Notes: generated from the letters alone by a model not told the origin. 64,000 nucleotides of DNA from Bacillus pumilus (GCA_001938995.1 MKZN01000004.1:186001-250000); one strand, 5' to 3'. Shown: positions 49,253 to 58,861, counted from the stretch's first letter. Program-made: numbers and translations.

Positions 49253-49767
49253 CATTGATCTCCCTTTTCTTTTAGTTGAAAAGCGATAATTTTTCCTAAT
49301 GCCTCTTCTGCTGCAAAGGGGGCGACGCTCCCTGATGGATGTTCTTGTTCCTGCTTAAGACACTCGTACATGTTTTTTTCAATTTTTGATGGATCAATCC
49401 AAGAGATGCACCATGAAGCCCAAAAGCAAGTGGGTCCCTCATGACGTTTAGCCAATGGAATGAGAAATGGTAAACTAGGCTTGCCAATCCGCATGAGCGA
49501 AATGGCAGCCGCCATTCTTGTTTCCTCTTCTTCACTTTCTAGTAAATGTGCCAGTGACTCTGCTGCGCCTCCTGCATCTGCCCCAAATTCACCTAATACA
49601 GCTGCTGCAATATTTCGCAATGACCCTTCTTCCTTCAGCGCTTCAACAAGGACTGGGACTGCATCTTTTCCGGACTTTTTCAATTCCCCCATCGCTTGAA
49701 CAATCGTCACTTCATTTGTATTCACTAAGTGTTGAACAGATTGAGACAGTTTATCTTCAGGTTTCAT
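49252..49767 (-). CDS. skfG: SkfG, HEAT-repeat protein
   Basis: 171 residues from ATG 49767 (GGGAG upstream), equal to the B. subtilis length. HEAT-like repeats: AVPVLVEALKEEGSLRNIAAAVLGEFG and TRMAAAISLMRIGKPSLPFLI. Its role in the skf operon is not established. Confidence 0.88.
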   Translation of the reverse strand: MKPEDKLSQSVQHLVNTNEVTIVQAMGELKKSGKDAVPVLVEALKEEGSLRNIAAAVLGEFGADAGGAAESLAHLLESEEEETRMAAAISLMRIGKPSLPFLIPLAKRHEGPTCFWASWCISWIDPSKIEKNMYECLKQEQEHPSGSVAPFAAEEALGKIIAFQLKEKGDQ

Positions 49768-49783
49768 TACAATCAGCTCCCTT

Positions 49784-51205
49784 TTAATGAGTCGAACGGT
49801 ATCGGTAACAAACAACATAAGAGACAAGTCCAGCAAAGATACATGCAACCGCTCTGAACCAGCCATCAGTCAGCACATGAATACCAATGATGAGCCCAGC
49901 ACTACACACAGACGCAACGAGCAAGGATCGATAATAGATGCCCAAAGCGAGACTCACTTCGCGCCTCAAAGGCTGAGTAAAAGCAAAAAGCCGTATAGTC
50001 AAAAACCATATATAGAAACCTCCCCCATACAATGACCAATACAAAACGTCATGGACGTCAATAAACAGAAGAGTAACGAGGTATACAACATATATCCAAA
50101 AGGTTTGGAACACTTCTAATAGAAGGATTTTTTGATATAAAGCTCCTGGAAAAAGATAAAGTACGCCAGTTTGCGCGTGCCTCACAATCCCGGCGTAATA
50201 CGAACTAATGAAAACCGATGCAATGATGAGGATAAAAAATAGATTCAACCAATCTGTAAAATAAGACATGACAACATAATACGTGCCAATCAACAGGGCA
50301 GTAGATAATAAGTGAAAGGTTAAGTATTTTTTGATAAGCAATATTTCTAGCCATAGAAAAGCCCAGTTACCCGTCATCGATGGAAGCCCCCACCACGACT
50401 TGCCTGTCTTCCGCACCATTGGATTTGAATGAATGTGTTTCCCCTCAAATTCCTCCCAAAACTCTGCCTCTTTGACTAAAGATTCCTTCATCTCCATTCG
50501 GTGACAAGCCTTAAAGATCATCACCAAAGCTAGAACGATAACTCCAAGAAAGATGAGAAAGGAGAAAAATGAGAACTCATCCACCTTCCGCCCAACCTGA
50601 AACATAAAAGAATCAGCCATGTTCGTGAAAAAAGACTGTTGGAAGATCAATTGATTCAACAACAGGAGCGCATAGCAACAAAACATCAGCACAAAACCAA
50701 GCAAGAACACCCGCTTGTATACTCGAATGGTTCTAGCACAAGACACGGCAATCATCCATGTTTCCACCATACATAACAACCCTGTCAGTATGAGCGATTT
50801 CTCGAGTAGAAAAGGAGACTGCCGCGTCAAACCAATAAGCATAAGATCTGCCATCATAGCAGAGACAATTAGAAGAGCACCCCTCCAAAGAATGTGATAT
50901 ATCCACACACTCATCACCACTATCCACAAGGAAGCCCCATTCCCATATAACCAAATGATATCGTTCATTTGACTAGGCAGTCGATTCGTGAACAAGCCAA
51001 AACCAGTATAAAGAATAAACAGAAAAACCATCATCCATCCAGCTATACTCGCATCCCAATTCCCCATACTTGAAACTGCGCTCAGCTGAAATCCAATCGC
51101 TGCCATCAAAAGAAGTAAGATGAGAAAGGGCATTTTCTTTTCCTGTTGTTTACTCATTATGCGTCTTTGGGATTTGATCCACAAAAGGGAGAGCGTGTTA
51201 TACAC
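49784..51205 (-). CDS. skfF: SkfF, ABC permease
   Basis: 473 residues, about ten transmembrane helices. It starts GTG (MYNTLSLLWIKSQRRIMSK), overlapping the skfE stop with GGAGAG 7 bases upstream. With SkfE it forms the transporter for export of, or immunity to, the killing factor. Confidence 0.9.
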   Translation of the reverse strand: MYNTLSLLWIKSQRRIMSKQQEKKMPFLILLLLMAAIGFQLSAVSSMGNWDASIAGWMMVFLFILYTGFGLFTNRLPSQMNDIIWLYGNGASLWIVVMSVWIYHILWRGALLIVSAMMADLMLIGLTRQSPFLLEKSLILTGLLCMVETWMIAVSCARTIRVYKRVFLLGFVLMFCCYALLLLNQLIFQQSFFTNMADSFMFQVGRKVDEFSFFSFLIFLGVIVLALVMIFKACHRMEMKESLVKEAEFWEEFEGKHIHSNPMVRKTGKSWWGLPSMTGNWAFLWLEILLIKKYLTFHLLSTALLIGTYYVVMSYFTDWLNLFFILIIASVFISSYYAGIVRHAQTGVLYLFPGALYQKILLLEVFQTFWIYVVYLVTLLFIDVHDVLYWSLYGGGFYIWFLTIRLFAFTQPLRREVSLALGIYYRSLLVASVCSAGLIIGIHVLTDGWFRAVACIFAGLVSYVVCYRYRSTH

Positions 51206-51920
51206 TAGACCACTCTCCTAACAGCTGAATCACTTCCGACCTCCATCCTACCTGTTCATCCTTTAATTGAGGTACATCCATACTCTTCATGATGTCACCG
51301 TCTCGTATTAAGATCACCCTGCTCGCCGTATCCAAAACAAACTCCAGACTGTGAGTAGACACAAGGGCCGAACCACCTTGACGACTTTTTTGTTTCAGCC
51401 AATCGGACAACCACTGTTTTGATGGGATATCTAATCCGACGGTTGGTTCATCCAATATGAAAAGTGTGGCATCTTGCACAATAGCCCCCGCTAAAACAAC
51501 ACGCTGTTTTTGACCTCTCGACAGCCTTCCACACAGCTCGTTCATCTTCGTTTCCATATGGACTTCTTGCAATGCGTCATACACCTTTTCTTTGATCTGT
51601 TTTAAGCCTTTATGATAACCCCTAGCACGGAATTGAACATGTTCAGCAACGGTTAATTCTGGATACAAATACGGCTGATCAGGAATAAGAGCCACTTGCT
51701 TTTGGACTTGGGAATGACCAGGTGGGAAACCCCCTATGAGAATTTCCCCTTGATCTGGTTGATATAGACCTGTCAAACACCGAATGGTTGTCGTTTTCCC
51801 CGCACCATTCGGCCCAAGCAGAGCAACAACCTCTCCTGCTTCAATTGAAAAGGATAAACCCTCTATCCCATCACCGTTGCTATATCGCTTGCTTACATTC
51901 TGAACCTCCATGATTGGCAT
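51198..51920 (-). CDS. skfE: SkfE, ABC ATPase
   Basis: 240 residues: Walker A GPNGAGKTTT, signature LSRGQKQR (LSRGQ rather than LSGGQ), Walker B LFILDEPTVGLD and H-loop STHSLE. ATG 51920 (GGGAG 7 bases upstream) is preferred to the TTG before it. It partners SkfF. Confidence 0.93.
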   Translation of the reverse strand: MPIMEVQNVSKRYSNGDGIEGLSFSIEAGEVVALLGPNGAGKTTTIRCLTGLYQPDQGEILIGGFPPGHSQVQKQVALIPDQPYLYPELTVAEHVQFRARGYHKGLKQIKEKVYDALQEVHMETKMNELCGRLSRGQKQRVVLAGAIVQDATLFILDEPTVGLDIPSKQWLSDWLKQKSRQGGSALVSTHSLEFVLDTASRVILIRDGDIMKSMDVPQLKDEQVGWRSEVIQLLGEWSSV

Positions 51921-51937
51921 CAAATCTCTCCCTTATC

Positions 51938-53428
51938 TTAGAGTGATGTATGCTGAGACTTTTTCGTATGTACATATCTTTGAAGCTTAAATTGCCATAA
52001 GGGCATACAAACGAGCACCAAATTATGAATAAAATGTGTCACCAACACACAAACAAATCCATAATTAATATAAAGAAAACCGAGGAAACATCCGAACACA
52101 AAAAGGTGCACCCAACGAATCCACCTAGGATCATACCCTGTGACTTGATGCATAATTGCCCACAGTAAAGATGAGATTACAATAGATAACATGATACTTC
52201 CACTTAACCAATATATGAAAGAAATCATTAAAAGTCGGTAAATCACTTCTTCCCCAATCGAACTTTGCAGACTCATATTCAAGCCTTGTCTTAAAGTAAA
52301 GCCTGATAAAAACATACTTCTATTTGATAATTCTGGGGAGATTCGCAAACGATTCGTTCGCTCTAATAAGTAAAAGACGAGTGACGTGATGCCAAGACTG
52401 ATGAATCCGGCGCTAATACCGATAAAAAACTGTCCACTGACTCGATCTAATAGTTTCCAACCTAATTCATTCGCAAGAGCACCTCCTGCCAGTGAACATA
52501 TAAATACTACAAATCCTGTCAATAATCCTGCAAGCAATGTTGACAGAATGCCGAGTAATCGCACAGTATGAACACTCATTCTAGCATCGTATGCATTTAC
52601 AATGGTCAACTGTGCATCTTCCTTGATTGTGAGAGATTGTACGAACACCACGGCCAATCCGAGTGTAAGGCTCAGGATCAATTGCGTATGGACATCCATC
52701 AAAACTAAAACAAGAATCGCCATGACCATCGCAGCAGCTGAGGCAACCATACCTGAGATGCCAAAAGTCGATTCAACCTGCTCATCTCGTATCACTTGGT
52801 TCATCTGATCTGTTAAAATTTCCGTATCTGTTCCCACATAAGTGATAACACCAGAATGCACTTCAACCGTCACCTTAAGACGAACATCTTCCTCTTCAGC
52901 AAGATACCAGTATGTTTGGACTTCACGAAAATCCTCTTCCTTCGAACCTGAACCAGTTATTTTCGTCTTATTCCATAATCCTGCTTGAGAACACGTTAAT
53001 TTCTGTTTTAATCCTTCTTGTGATATTAGGTCGTCTTTTTTAGGTAACGATGTTTTCCTTACATCTGCATAAAAAAATGTCACTTCACGTTTTGCGTTGA
53101 CTCCTATAACGAATGATTGATGTTGGTGAACAAAACGAACACGCCAGGACTCCACCAACCCCATTTCGTGAAGGATACGCCGGTTTTTATTCAATAATCC
53201 CAAATGATGTAGCTTATTCACGGTTTCATGATCATACCAATAGACTGAATATACATCCCACTCATCTACATCTATTCCCACGAATTCCTTGATAAATTCA
53301 ATACTGACATGTCTTGCTTCACTTTTATCTAAAAGGTTTGATTCGATCGTCGATATTCGAAATTTCAAAAATAGGACTAGCCCTACCACTCCAAAACCTG
53401 TCCATAATATAAAAGGAAAGCTATTCAT
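51938..53428 (-). CDS. skfC: SkfC, CAAX-protease-like membrane protein
   Basis: 496 residues (B. subtilis SkfC about 495). An N-terminal extracytoplasmic region and then several helices; the C-terminal ABI/CPBP motif is EEVIYRLLMISFIYW, with IMHQVTGY and HLFVFG following. It probably cleaves the SkfA leader and may act in maturation. ATG 53428 overlaps the skfB stop by 8 bases. Confidence 0.9.
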   Translation of the reverse strand: MNSFPFILWTGFGVVGLVLFLKFRISTIESNLLDKSEARHVSIEFIKEFVGIDVDEWDVYSVYWYDHETVNKLHHLGLLNKNRRILHEMGLVESWRVRFVHQHQSFVIGVNAKREVTFFYADVRKTSLPKKDDLISQEGLKQKLTCSQAGLWNKTKITGSGSKEEDFREVQTYWYLAEEEDVRLKVTVEVHSGVITYVGTDTEILTDQMNQVIRDEQVESTFGISGMVASAAAMVMAILVLVLMDVHTQLILSLTLGLAVVFVQSLTIKEDAQLTIVNAYDARMSVHTVRLLGILSTLLAGLLTGFVVFICSLAGGALANELGWKLLDRVSGQFFIGISAGFISLGITSLVFYLLERTNRLRISPELSNRSMFLSGFTLRQGLNMSLQSSIGEEVIYRLLMISFIYWLSGSIMLSIVISSLLWAIMHQVTGYDPRWIRWVHLFVFGCFLGFLYINYGFVCVLVTHFIHNLVLVCMPLWQFKLQRYVHTKKSQHTSL

Positions 53429-54656
53429 GAGTAGTTCCTGCTTTCTGTTCATTTTCAAAAGGAAGGTCTGGCTCGGTTAATTCAACTTTCCCTATACATT
53501 TACAGTTTTTCGCTTCACATTTTAATTGAAATAAGCGTGCCGGCGAACCAATTTCTGAAAAAGAATCCGTTAGAATGTGACCTAAAGAGATATCCTCTAG
53601 TTGACATGGTGTGACATAGCCATCTGCTCTTATATACCACGCAAGGTAACCAGGAGTACAAAAGTCCGTTGTGAAAGTACTCTCTTCATGCTCCCAATCG
53701 ATTATATTCAGTTGATGTCCCCATTTATGACGCGCCTGCTGTAATTGGCTCTGGACACGCTGTTCAAATGAAGTCTCCAGCGCTTTAAAATTCTCCGTAG
53801 CACGTCCAACTGATAATGTCTTACCAGCACGAAAGATGGAAGCATTTGCATCAGCACAATGGTCAACAACCTCTACCACTTGATCCGCATTCAATTCATT
53901 GATCGTCATAGCAACAATGACAGGAACATTCATTTCTGCCATACGTTTGATTGTTTGCATACTCTCACGAAATGCACCTATCCTCCCCCTTAAAGAATCA
54001 TGCGTATCGCTCGTCCCATCTATGCTAACTTGTACAGATACATTGCCAAGGTGACTAAGCAGCTCTATTTCTTCCTGTCTCCAGTTTAAGCCATTGCTAA
54101 AAACGTTTACATTTGTAAATAAGGAACTGGCAGCCATCACAATATTTTTAAAACCTTTGATTAATTTGGCTTCGCCCCCAGTTAAGGTTACATCGGCTAC
54201 CCCTTGCGCTGCTAATTTTTGCATCACATTGATCCATTGCGAACAAGTTAACTCTTCAGGGTAGGGCTTGCCTGAACTGGCATAACAAAAGGAACATCCC
54301 AAGTTACAAGCATTGGTTAATTGGAGTGTACAGCTAATAGGCAAATAGGAATGTACCGAACCCGTAAATTGAATCGGCTGATCTAACAAACCTTCTGTCC
54401 AAGCTTTTGTAAAAGGATGGACACTCAATTCCTCTCGCAGTTGATCAGCAGTCAACTCCTCCTTTTTGACAATTTCCCAAATACGTGCCGTTTTGGCCAA
54501 GTCTTTATTTTTAGACAGTAAAAATGCCAGCTGGGCTCCCCTTCCGCTCAATCTAAAATAATACATGGATTTTCTATCTATCATGACAGCGCCATGTGGC
54601 TGCAAATGAATTGCTAGTTCAGGTAAATCATATTCTGCTACATGAAGATTTGACAT
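53421..54656 (-). CDS. skfB: SkfB, radical-SAM sactionine synthase
   Basis: 411 residues. The radical-SAM cluster motif C117-xxx-C121-xx-C124 lies in LTNACNLGCSFCY. The C-terminal SPASM-like region has CTPGYLAWYIRADGYVTPCQLEDIS and CEAKNCKCIG. It makes the Cys-to-Met alpha-carbon thioether in SkfA (family knowledge). AAGGGG is 8-9 bases upstream of the ATG. Confidence 0.95.
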   Translation of the reverse strand: MSNLHVAEYDLPELAIHLQPHGAVMIDRKSMYYFRLSGRGAQLAFLLSKNKDLAKTARIWEIVKKEELTADQLREELSVHPFTKAWTEGLLDQPIQFTGSVHSYLPISCTLQLTNACNLGCSFCYASSGKPYPEELTCSQWINVMQKLAAQGVADVTLTGGEAKLIKGFKNIVMAASSLFTNVNVFSNGLNWRQEEIELLSHLGNVSVQVSIDGTSDTHDSLRGRIGAFRESMQTIKRMAEMNVPVIVAMTINELNADQVVEVVDHCADANASIFRAGKTLSVGRATENFKALETSFEQRVQSQLQQARHKWGHQLNIIDWEHEESTFTTDFCTPGYLAWYIRADGYVTPCQLEDISLGHILTDSFSEIGSPARLFQLKCEAKNCKCIGKVELTEPDLPFENEQKAGTTHE

Positions 54657-54680
54657 AAATAGACACCCCTTTTATAGAAT

Positions 54681-54710
54681 AAGGAGTTAGCAAAATTTGC
54701 TTAACTCCCT
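54681..54710 (-). terminator. Attenuator/processing hairpin skfA-skfB
   Basis: GGAGTTAAGCAAA and TTTGCTAACTCC (minus strand) are followed by TTATTCT. It can explain higher skfA than skfB transcript levels. Confidence 0.65.
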
Positions 54711-54720
54711 ATGTTACTCA

Positions 54721-54888
54721 TTAAATAGCGCGCATAGCAGGATGTGGAAGTGCACAAACACGTGTCATTGCAATACTTTTTGAGGCCCAGCACCCCATAC
54801 ATCCAGCTGCCTTCACAATAGAAGTACCACCTGGACGTTTAAGGCTTTTTTTACTCACAGATTCCCATTCTTTTTGGTTTCTTGTCAT
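54721..54888 (-). CDS. skfA: SkfA, sporulation killing factor precursor
   Basis: 55 residues from ATG 54888 (AGAGGAGG upstream). The leader MTRNQKEWESVSKKSLKRPG differs slightly from the B. subtilis one. The last 26 residues, from CMGCWASKSIAM to the C-terminal PAMRAI, are as I recall the B. subtilis mature peptide. Cys4 and Met12 of that core form the thioether; Cys1 and Cys16 form the disulfide, and head-to-tail closure is known for the family. Confidence 0.95.
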   Translation of the reverse strand: MTRNQKEWESVSKKSLKRPGGTSIVKAAGCMGCWASKSIAMTRVCALPHPAMRAI

Positions 54889-54948
54889 AAGTAAAACCTC
54901 CTCTTTAATTTTGCATAGTGTCAATAGACCTATTCACTATGCACCCTG

Positions 54949-55020
54949 ATATTACCATATTGAAAATGTCGAAGTAAGGGGAATTATGAAAAATATACCA
55001 AAATCGACACAAAGGTTCAT
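54949..55020 (-). promoter_or_regulatory. skfA promoter with Spo0A-box cores
   Basis: TGTCGAA on the plus strand (54967-54973) and TGTCGAT on the minus strand (near 55003-55009) match the 0A-box core. The first overlaps the likely -35 (TTACTT) of a promoter with -10 TAATAT. Spo0A control of skf is known in B. subtilis. Confidence 0.55.
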
Positions 55021-55119
55021 TATTGTTTTGTTACTAGTAGGCAATCAAATTTAAGAAGTATTGGATAACATGATCCTAAAAATACCCTCTAGATACACAT
55101 ATCCAAAGGGTACACAATG

Positions 55120-55884
55120 CTATAATTCTTGTTTTCTAAAGAGAAACAATCCTATGAGGAAAAAGAGAACAATCAAGCTCGATACACCGAGTAAACTAGT
55201 AAGTGCATGTTCTGATAATGTTCCTTTATGAATCATTTCTTCTGCTGCACTTGTCATTCCTTTCGGTGCATACTTCCCCAGTGAATGTTCGAAAAACTGT
55301 GGAACTGTAAAGAGAACCAGGTTCATTAATAGGGAAACACCGCCTGCCGTGACTGATCGCTTAAATAATGCCGATGCACAGATCGTCGACACCACGATAA
55401 GCAATAAATTCGGGGAATATAGAAGTGTTCCTTTTAACACATTGAGCCAATCCAAATGTCCAAATTGAATGTCAACGTAATAAACAGAAGCCAGTACCGC
55501 CACAACCAAACTAAACATGGTCAGACAGGCATAGGCGCATATTTTTGAAACATAATAACTCGTTCGACTGATCGGTTTCACCATGATCATCGAAATCACG
55601 CCAGAGGCCCGTTCGCCAGCGATCGTACCCATGACAATCATGATGAGAATAAAAACGCCAATCGAATCAAATTTACTTAACGCACTCGCTAAAGCCTCTC
55701 CCGCACTAGGCTCTGGTATATAAAACGTAGACCCTTCTGGTAAATTGGCTGAAGATGATAATAAATCCGGTAACATTTTCAACGTAATTGGCTGTGTAAT
55801 CATTAAAATCGTAAAAATAATTGGAACAAATAAGCTCTTATAACTTGTGATTAATTCCCTAAATTTTTTTTAAAACATCATCAT
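55120..55884 (-). pseudogene. yxlG: YxlG-like ABC permease with early stop
   Basis: The ATG at 55884 overlaps the YxlF-like stop (ATGA), but codon 5 is TAA (ATG ATG ATG TTT TAA) before KKFRELITSYKSLFVPIIFTIL. The same frame continues as a normal ABC-2 permease of about 227 residues from ATG 55803 (MITQPITLK), with six helices. A T/A change in the T4A8 run would explain the stop. An internal start could still give a nearly complete protein lacking the first helix. Confidence 0.7.
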
Positions 55885-56798
55885 GCGTTCACCACCTTTA
55901 AGAAGATATCTTCAAGTGTGAGTTTAGACAATTGGTAATGTAATAGAATGCCACCAGTATCCGTGATCAGTCCCGGTAGTTCTTTTAATGCCGCTCGTTT
56001 ATCACTTACTCGCACTTGGTAAGTCTCCCCCGTATCTATGCATTCCTCCACCCAATCAAGCCCATTTAACATCGTCACTAATTCAGCACTCTTTTTATCT
56101 AATTGAAATTCGATCACTGGCTGAACATAATCTTTTTGAATTTGTTTCATAGAAGAAGACATATATATTTCTCCATTTTTGATCATGATAATATGATCCG
56201 CCACCCGTTCAATGTCATCCAATATATGCGTCGACATAAAGATCAACATTTGATCCTTTAAACGTTCAATCAAGGTCAGGACATCCTTTCTTCCCATTGG
56301 ATCAAGTGCGGAGACAGGCTCATCTAGAATGAGAACCTTCGGGCTGTTGATCAATGCCTGTGCAATGGCCAGCATCTGCTTCATTCCTCCACTATAGCTC
56401 CCAATGGAACGATCCTTCGCATCATAGATGTGGCAAAGCTTTAATAACTCCTCCGTTTTGGAACGAATCGTTTTTTTATCTAATTGAAATAGTCCTCCAA
56501 CCCAATGCATCCATTCCTGTCCCGTCATATCCTGATAAAAGGCAGGATTCTGAGGACAATAACCAATCACATGGCTAATTTGATTCATGTCTTGGGTGAC
56601 ATCTAACCAAGCTACCTTAACGACTCCAGATGTAGGACGTGCAAGCCCTGTCAGAATTCGAATCGTTGTCGTCTTCCCTGCTCCATTGGCTCCTAAAAAG
56701 CCCACACAACCAACTTCCCCAACTGAAAAAGAGACATTTTTCAAAATGTCACGCGAACCATATGTTTTCGTCAGCTCATGACACTCCAGCATGTTCAA
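55881..56798 (-). CDS. yxlF: YxlF-like ABC ATPase
   Basis: 305 residues: Walker A LGANGAGKTTTI, signature SYSGGMKQ, Walker B VLILDEPVSALD, H-loop STHIL, then a C-terminal dimer region. It starts TTG 56798 with AAGGGGGG 7 bases upstream. It is the middle gene of a yxlE-yxlF-yxlG set; in B. subtilis these belong to the sigma-Y operon. Confidence 0.87.
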   Translation of the reverse strand: MNMLECHELTKTYGSRDILKNVSFSVGEVGCVGFLGANGAGKTTTIRILTGLARPTSGVVKVAWLDVTQDMNQISHVIGYCPQNPAFYQDMTGQEWMHWVGGLFQLDKKTIRSKTEELLKLCHIYDAKDRSIGSYSGGMKQMLAIAQALINSPKVLILDEPVSALDPMGRKDVLTLIERLKDQMLIFMSTHILDDIERVADHIIMIKNGEIYMSSSMKQIQKDYVQPVIEFQLDKKSAELVTMLNGLDWVEECIDTGETYQVRVSDKRAALKELPGLITDTGGILLHYQLSKLTLEDIFLKVVNA

Positions 56799-56813
56799 TT
56801 TAACTCCCCCCTT

Positions 56814-57002
56814 CTAATGTTTACGTCCAAAGATCAAGTACATAAGTGGACCGGCACTCGCTACAAACACGATCACCAACGCCCAACCCCACTTCACTTC
56901 ACCTCTAATCCTCGATGAGTCTCTTTTGAATAAATCCAGTAAAGCAATTGTCATTAAGATGACTTGTAACAAAATAAGAGGTAATAATAGCTTGATATCC
57001 AT
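56814..57002 (-). CDS. yxlE: YxlE-like membrane protein (PLDc_N)
   Basis: 62 residues, exactly the B. subtilis YxlE length as recalled, from ATG 57002 (AAAAGGAG 8 bases upstream). Helix LLLPLILLQVILMTIALLDLFKR, then the WGWALVIVFVASAGPLMYLIFGR segment of PLDc_N domains. In B. subtilis YxlE is part of negative control of sigma-Y. Here no sigY or yxlCD lies nearby. Confidence 0.85.
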   Translation of the reverse strand: MDIKLLLPLILLQVILMTIALLDLFKRDSSRIRGEVKWGWALVIVFVASAGPLMYLIFGRKH

Positions 57003-57054
57003 CCTCGCCACTCCTTTTCATAAAATGATGTTTATTTGTCATATCACTTCTTTT

Positions 57055-57080
57055 GACGACACAAAGGGTGAATCCGTTCA
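57055..57080 (-). promoter_or_regulatory. ECF sigma promoter upstream of yxlE-like operon
   Basis: TGAACG (57075-57080) and CGTC (57055-57058) on the minus strand are separated by 16 bases, the TGAAC...CGTC form recognised by Bacillus ECF sigma factors, including sigma-Y. Confidence 0.7.
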
Positions 57081-57127
57081 AAAAGTTTTTATTTTTATCA
57101 TCCGAATGAACTATAAGGGCATGAGAA

Positions 57128-57157
57128 AAGCCTAGTGAAGTTCATTCACTAGGCTTG
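57128..57157 (-). terminator. Terminator after the DUF3969 gene
   Basis: AAGCCTAGTGAA-TGAA-TTCACTAGGCTT. Confidence 0.8.
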
Positions 57158-57486
57158 AAAACATGTTCTTCTATTTTACATTCCGTTCTCTTTCTTAAAA
57201 AGCGAATACATAGGACGTATATTTCCTCAATACTGGCTTCAAGTGCATGTGGGATGAGACTCTCAACATCCTCTAATTCAGTGCCTAAATGGATTAGATT
57301 GAGTAATTCCTCTGATCCACCATTTGCCTTAAAAAGATCCATATTACGAGGACTAAATATAACCTTTTCCGCCTCTTCAATCGTGATAAGATCCTCTTTT
57401 AAAGCAGTCATGACACCTAATATTTGCATCGCTACTATTTTATCTAATGACTCGTTGGTTGTATGGTTGATAGTGAATTGAATCAT
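57142..57486 (-). CDS. DUF3969 family protein
   Basis: 114 residues, all helical: SLDKIVAMQILGVMTALKEDLITIEEAEKVIFSPRNM. Matches DUF3969 by recollection. Function is unknown. It is 24 bases after the DUF2200 gene on the same strand. Confidence 0.75.
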   Translation of the reverse strand: MIQFTINHTTNESLDKIVAMQILGVMTALKEDLITIEEAEKVIFSPRNMDLFKANGGSEELLNLIHLGTELEDVESLIPHALEASIEEIYVLCIRFLRKRTECKIEEHVFKPSE

Positions 57487-57510
57487 TAATCTTTAACATC
57501 GCACACCTTT

Positions 57511-57867
57511 CTATGATGATGTTCGTAAAATCTTTTCCATCGCTTTCCCTCTAGCTAACTCATCAATTAACTTATCCAGATAACGAATGTTTTGCATCGT
57601 TTCTTCTTCAATATCTTCTACTCGCACGCCACAGATCACTCCCTTGATCAGGCGACGAGACGGATGAAGCTGTGGGGCCTCAGCAAAAAAAGTTTCAATG
57701 TCAGTCTCCTTATCCAGCTGTTCTTGCAACTCTTCTTGGCTATACCCAGTTAACCAACGAATGATGGTATCGACTTCCTCTTTCGTTCGGCCCTTTCTCT
57801 CAGCCTTTGCTATATAGTGAGGATAGACTTTAGCAAAGCTCATTGTGTATATTTTATGTTTGGTCAT
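57511..57867 (-). CDS. DUF2200 family protein
   Basis: 118 residues from ATG 57867: [47 protein letters not shown] is the DUF2200 start. Soluble; function unknown. The GTG two codons earlier is an alternative start. Confidence 0.8.
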   Translation of the reverse strand: MTKHKIYTMSFAKVYPHYIAKAERKGRTKEEVDTIIRWLTGYSQEELQEQLDKETDIETFFAEAPQLHPSRRLIKGVICGVRVEDIEEETMQNIRYLDKLIDELARGKAMEKILRTSS

Positions 57868-58138
57868 TTGCACTTCTCACTTTCTACATTAGAGTATTTT
57901 TAAGAATGTTGACTCGCACCTTTATATCATGCCTACTGCTTTTTATTTTCAAACCAAAATTATTTTAACACATATGGTGATAACACACTTTTACTACAAA
58001 GCCATTAGTTCACTAATAGTCGGTTCTAGAACAATAGATAGCCACACATCTTGTAATAATCTCTTTTGAAATTCTTTGTATTAAATCCTCATTTAAAATG
58101 TAAAAGAGCCGATCATATGAATACTGCTCTTTTTTCAA
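57868..58138. other. Intergenic, nothing recognised
   Basis: AT-rich DNA without a supported gene. It ends in the hairpin AAAAGAGC...GCTCTTTT (58103-58134) that would terminate the small ORF at 58139 on the minus strand. Confidence 0.4.
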
Positions 58139-58270
58139 TTAGAAATTGGAAGTTTTAGTGTTCCTTTTTTTAATAAAGTAAACTACTGCTGCAATAATGA
58201 CTACAGGTACCACAAAAAATAAACAATAGTGATCATCGCATTCCAACAAATGGTGACTATCTCCTGTCAT
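58139..58270 (-). CDS. Possible small membrane protein
   Basis: 43 codons (MTGDSHHLLECDDHYCLFF...VIIAAVVYFIKKRNTKTSNF): one transmembrane helix, a polar His/Asp/Cys start, a basic tail. There is a hairpin terminator after it. The ribosome-binding site for the ATG is poor; AGGAG inside the frame may serve a TTG seven codons in. Confidence 0.4.
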   Translation of the reverse strand: MTGDSHHLLECDDHYCLFFVVPVVIIAAVVYFIKKRNTKTSNF

Positions 58271-58452
58271 GTGCTTTTAGCTTTTAATTTTATTGATCTT
58301 ACCACAGAAAAAGTTAAATAATTCTTTTTATTTTTAAAAAATTAATTAAAAAATCTGTAAATACAATATGTATAAAGTATTTTGGAGTAATATAACAGGT
58401 CTACTTATGAATCAATATGAAGTAGGGTTGAACAATTGAAGAAGGATAGTAT

Positions 58453-58581
58453 GGAATCATTAATGAAAAGAGGAAAAATCAAAATCTTAAGCCGGTAGCC
58501 TATGGCTATCGAAATGTCGCAAACTACCGTAATCTTATTTTCATTCACTTTAAACTAAAAAGAGCGAGCCAAATTTCATAA
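58453..58581 (+). mobile_element. ISL3-like transposase C-terminal remnant
   Basis: A 42-codon frame ends KPVAYGYRNVANYRNLIFIHFKLKRAS. The pattern VAYGYRNxxNYRNxI is the C-terminal block of ISL3-family DDE transposases. There is no upstream catalytic domain, so it is a scar of an element. Confidence 0.55.
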
Positions 58582-58861
58582 ATGAAACTCAACTCGCTCA
58601 ACTATTCAACAACTCTTTAATCCAATTGATTAGCTTCACCAACGTCATTTAACAAGAGCCTAAATTAAGTTACCAGCTTATCTAAAGCGTACTGTATGGT
58701 TTTAACCTATTTCTACTTATAGGGTATAATATTTAGAAGAAAAAAACACTACTAGCATATTTCTTATAAAGAAGATAACTTCACACCTTAACTTATTAGT
58801 ATCATTTTTGTGAATTTATCAAAATTATATAGTCTTAATATCGATAGATAACTATTATTTC
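58582..58861. other. AT-rich gap, nothing recognised
   Basis: No ORF with a ribosome-binding site. AT-rich, between the transposase scar and the peptide/ABC locus. Confidence 0.4.
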
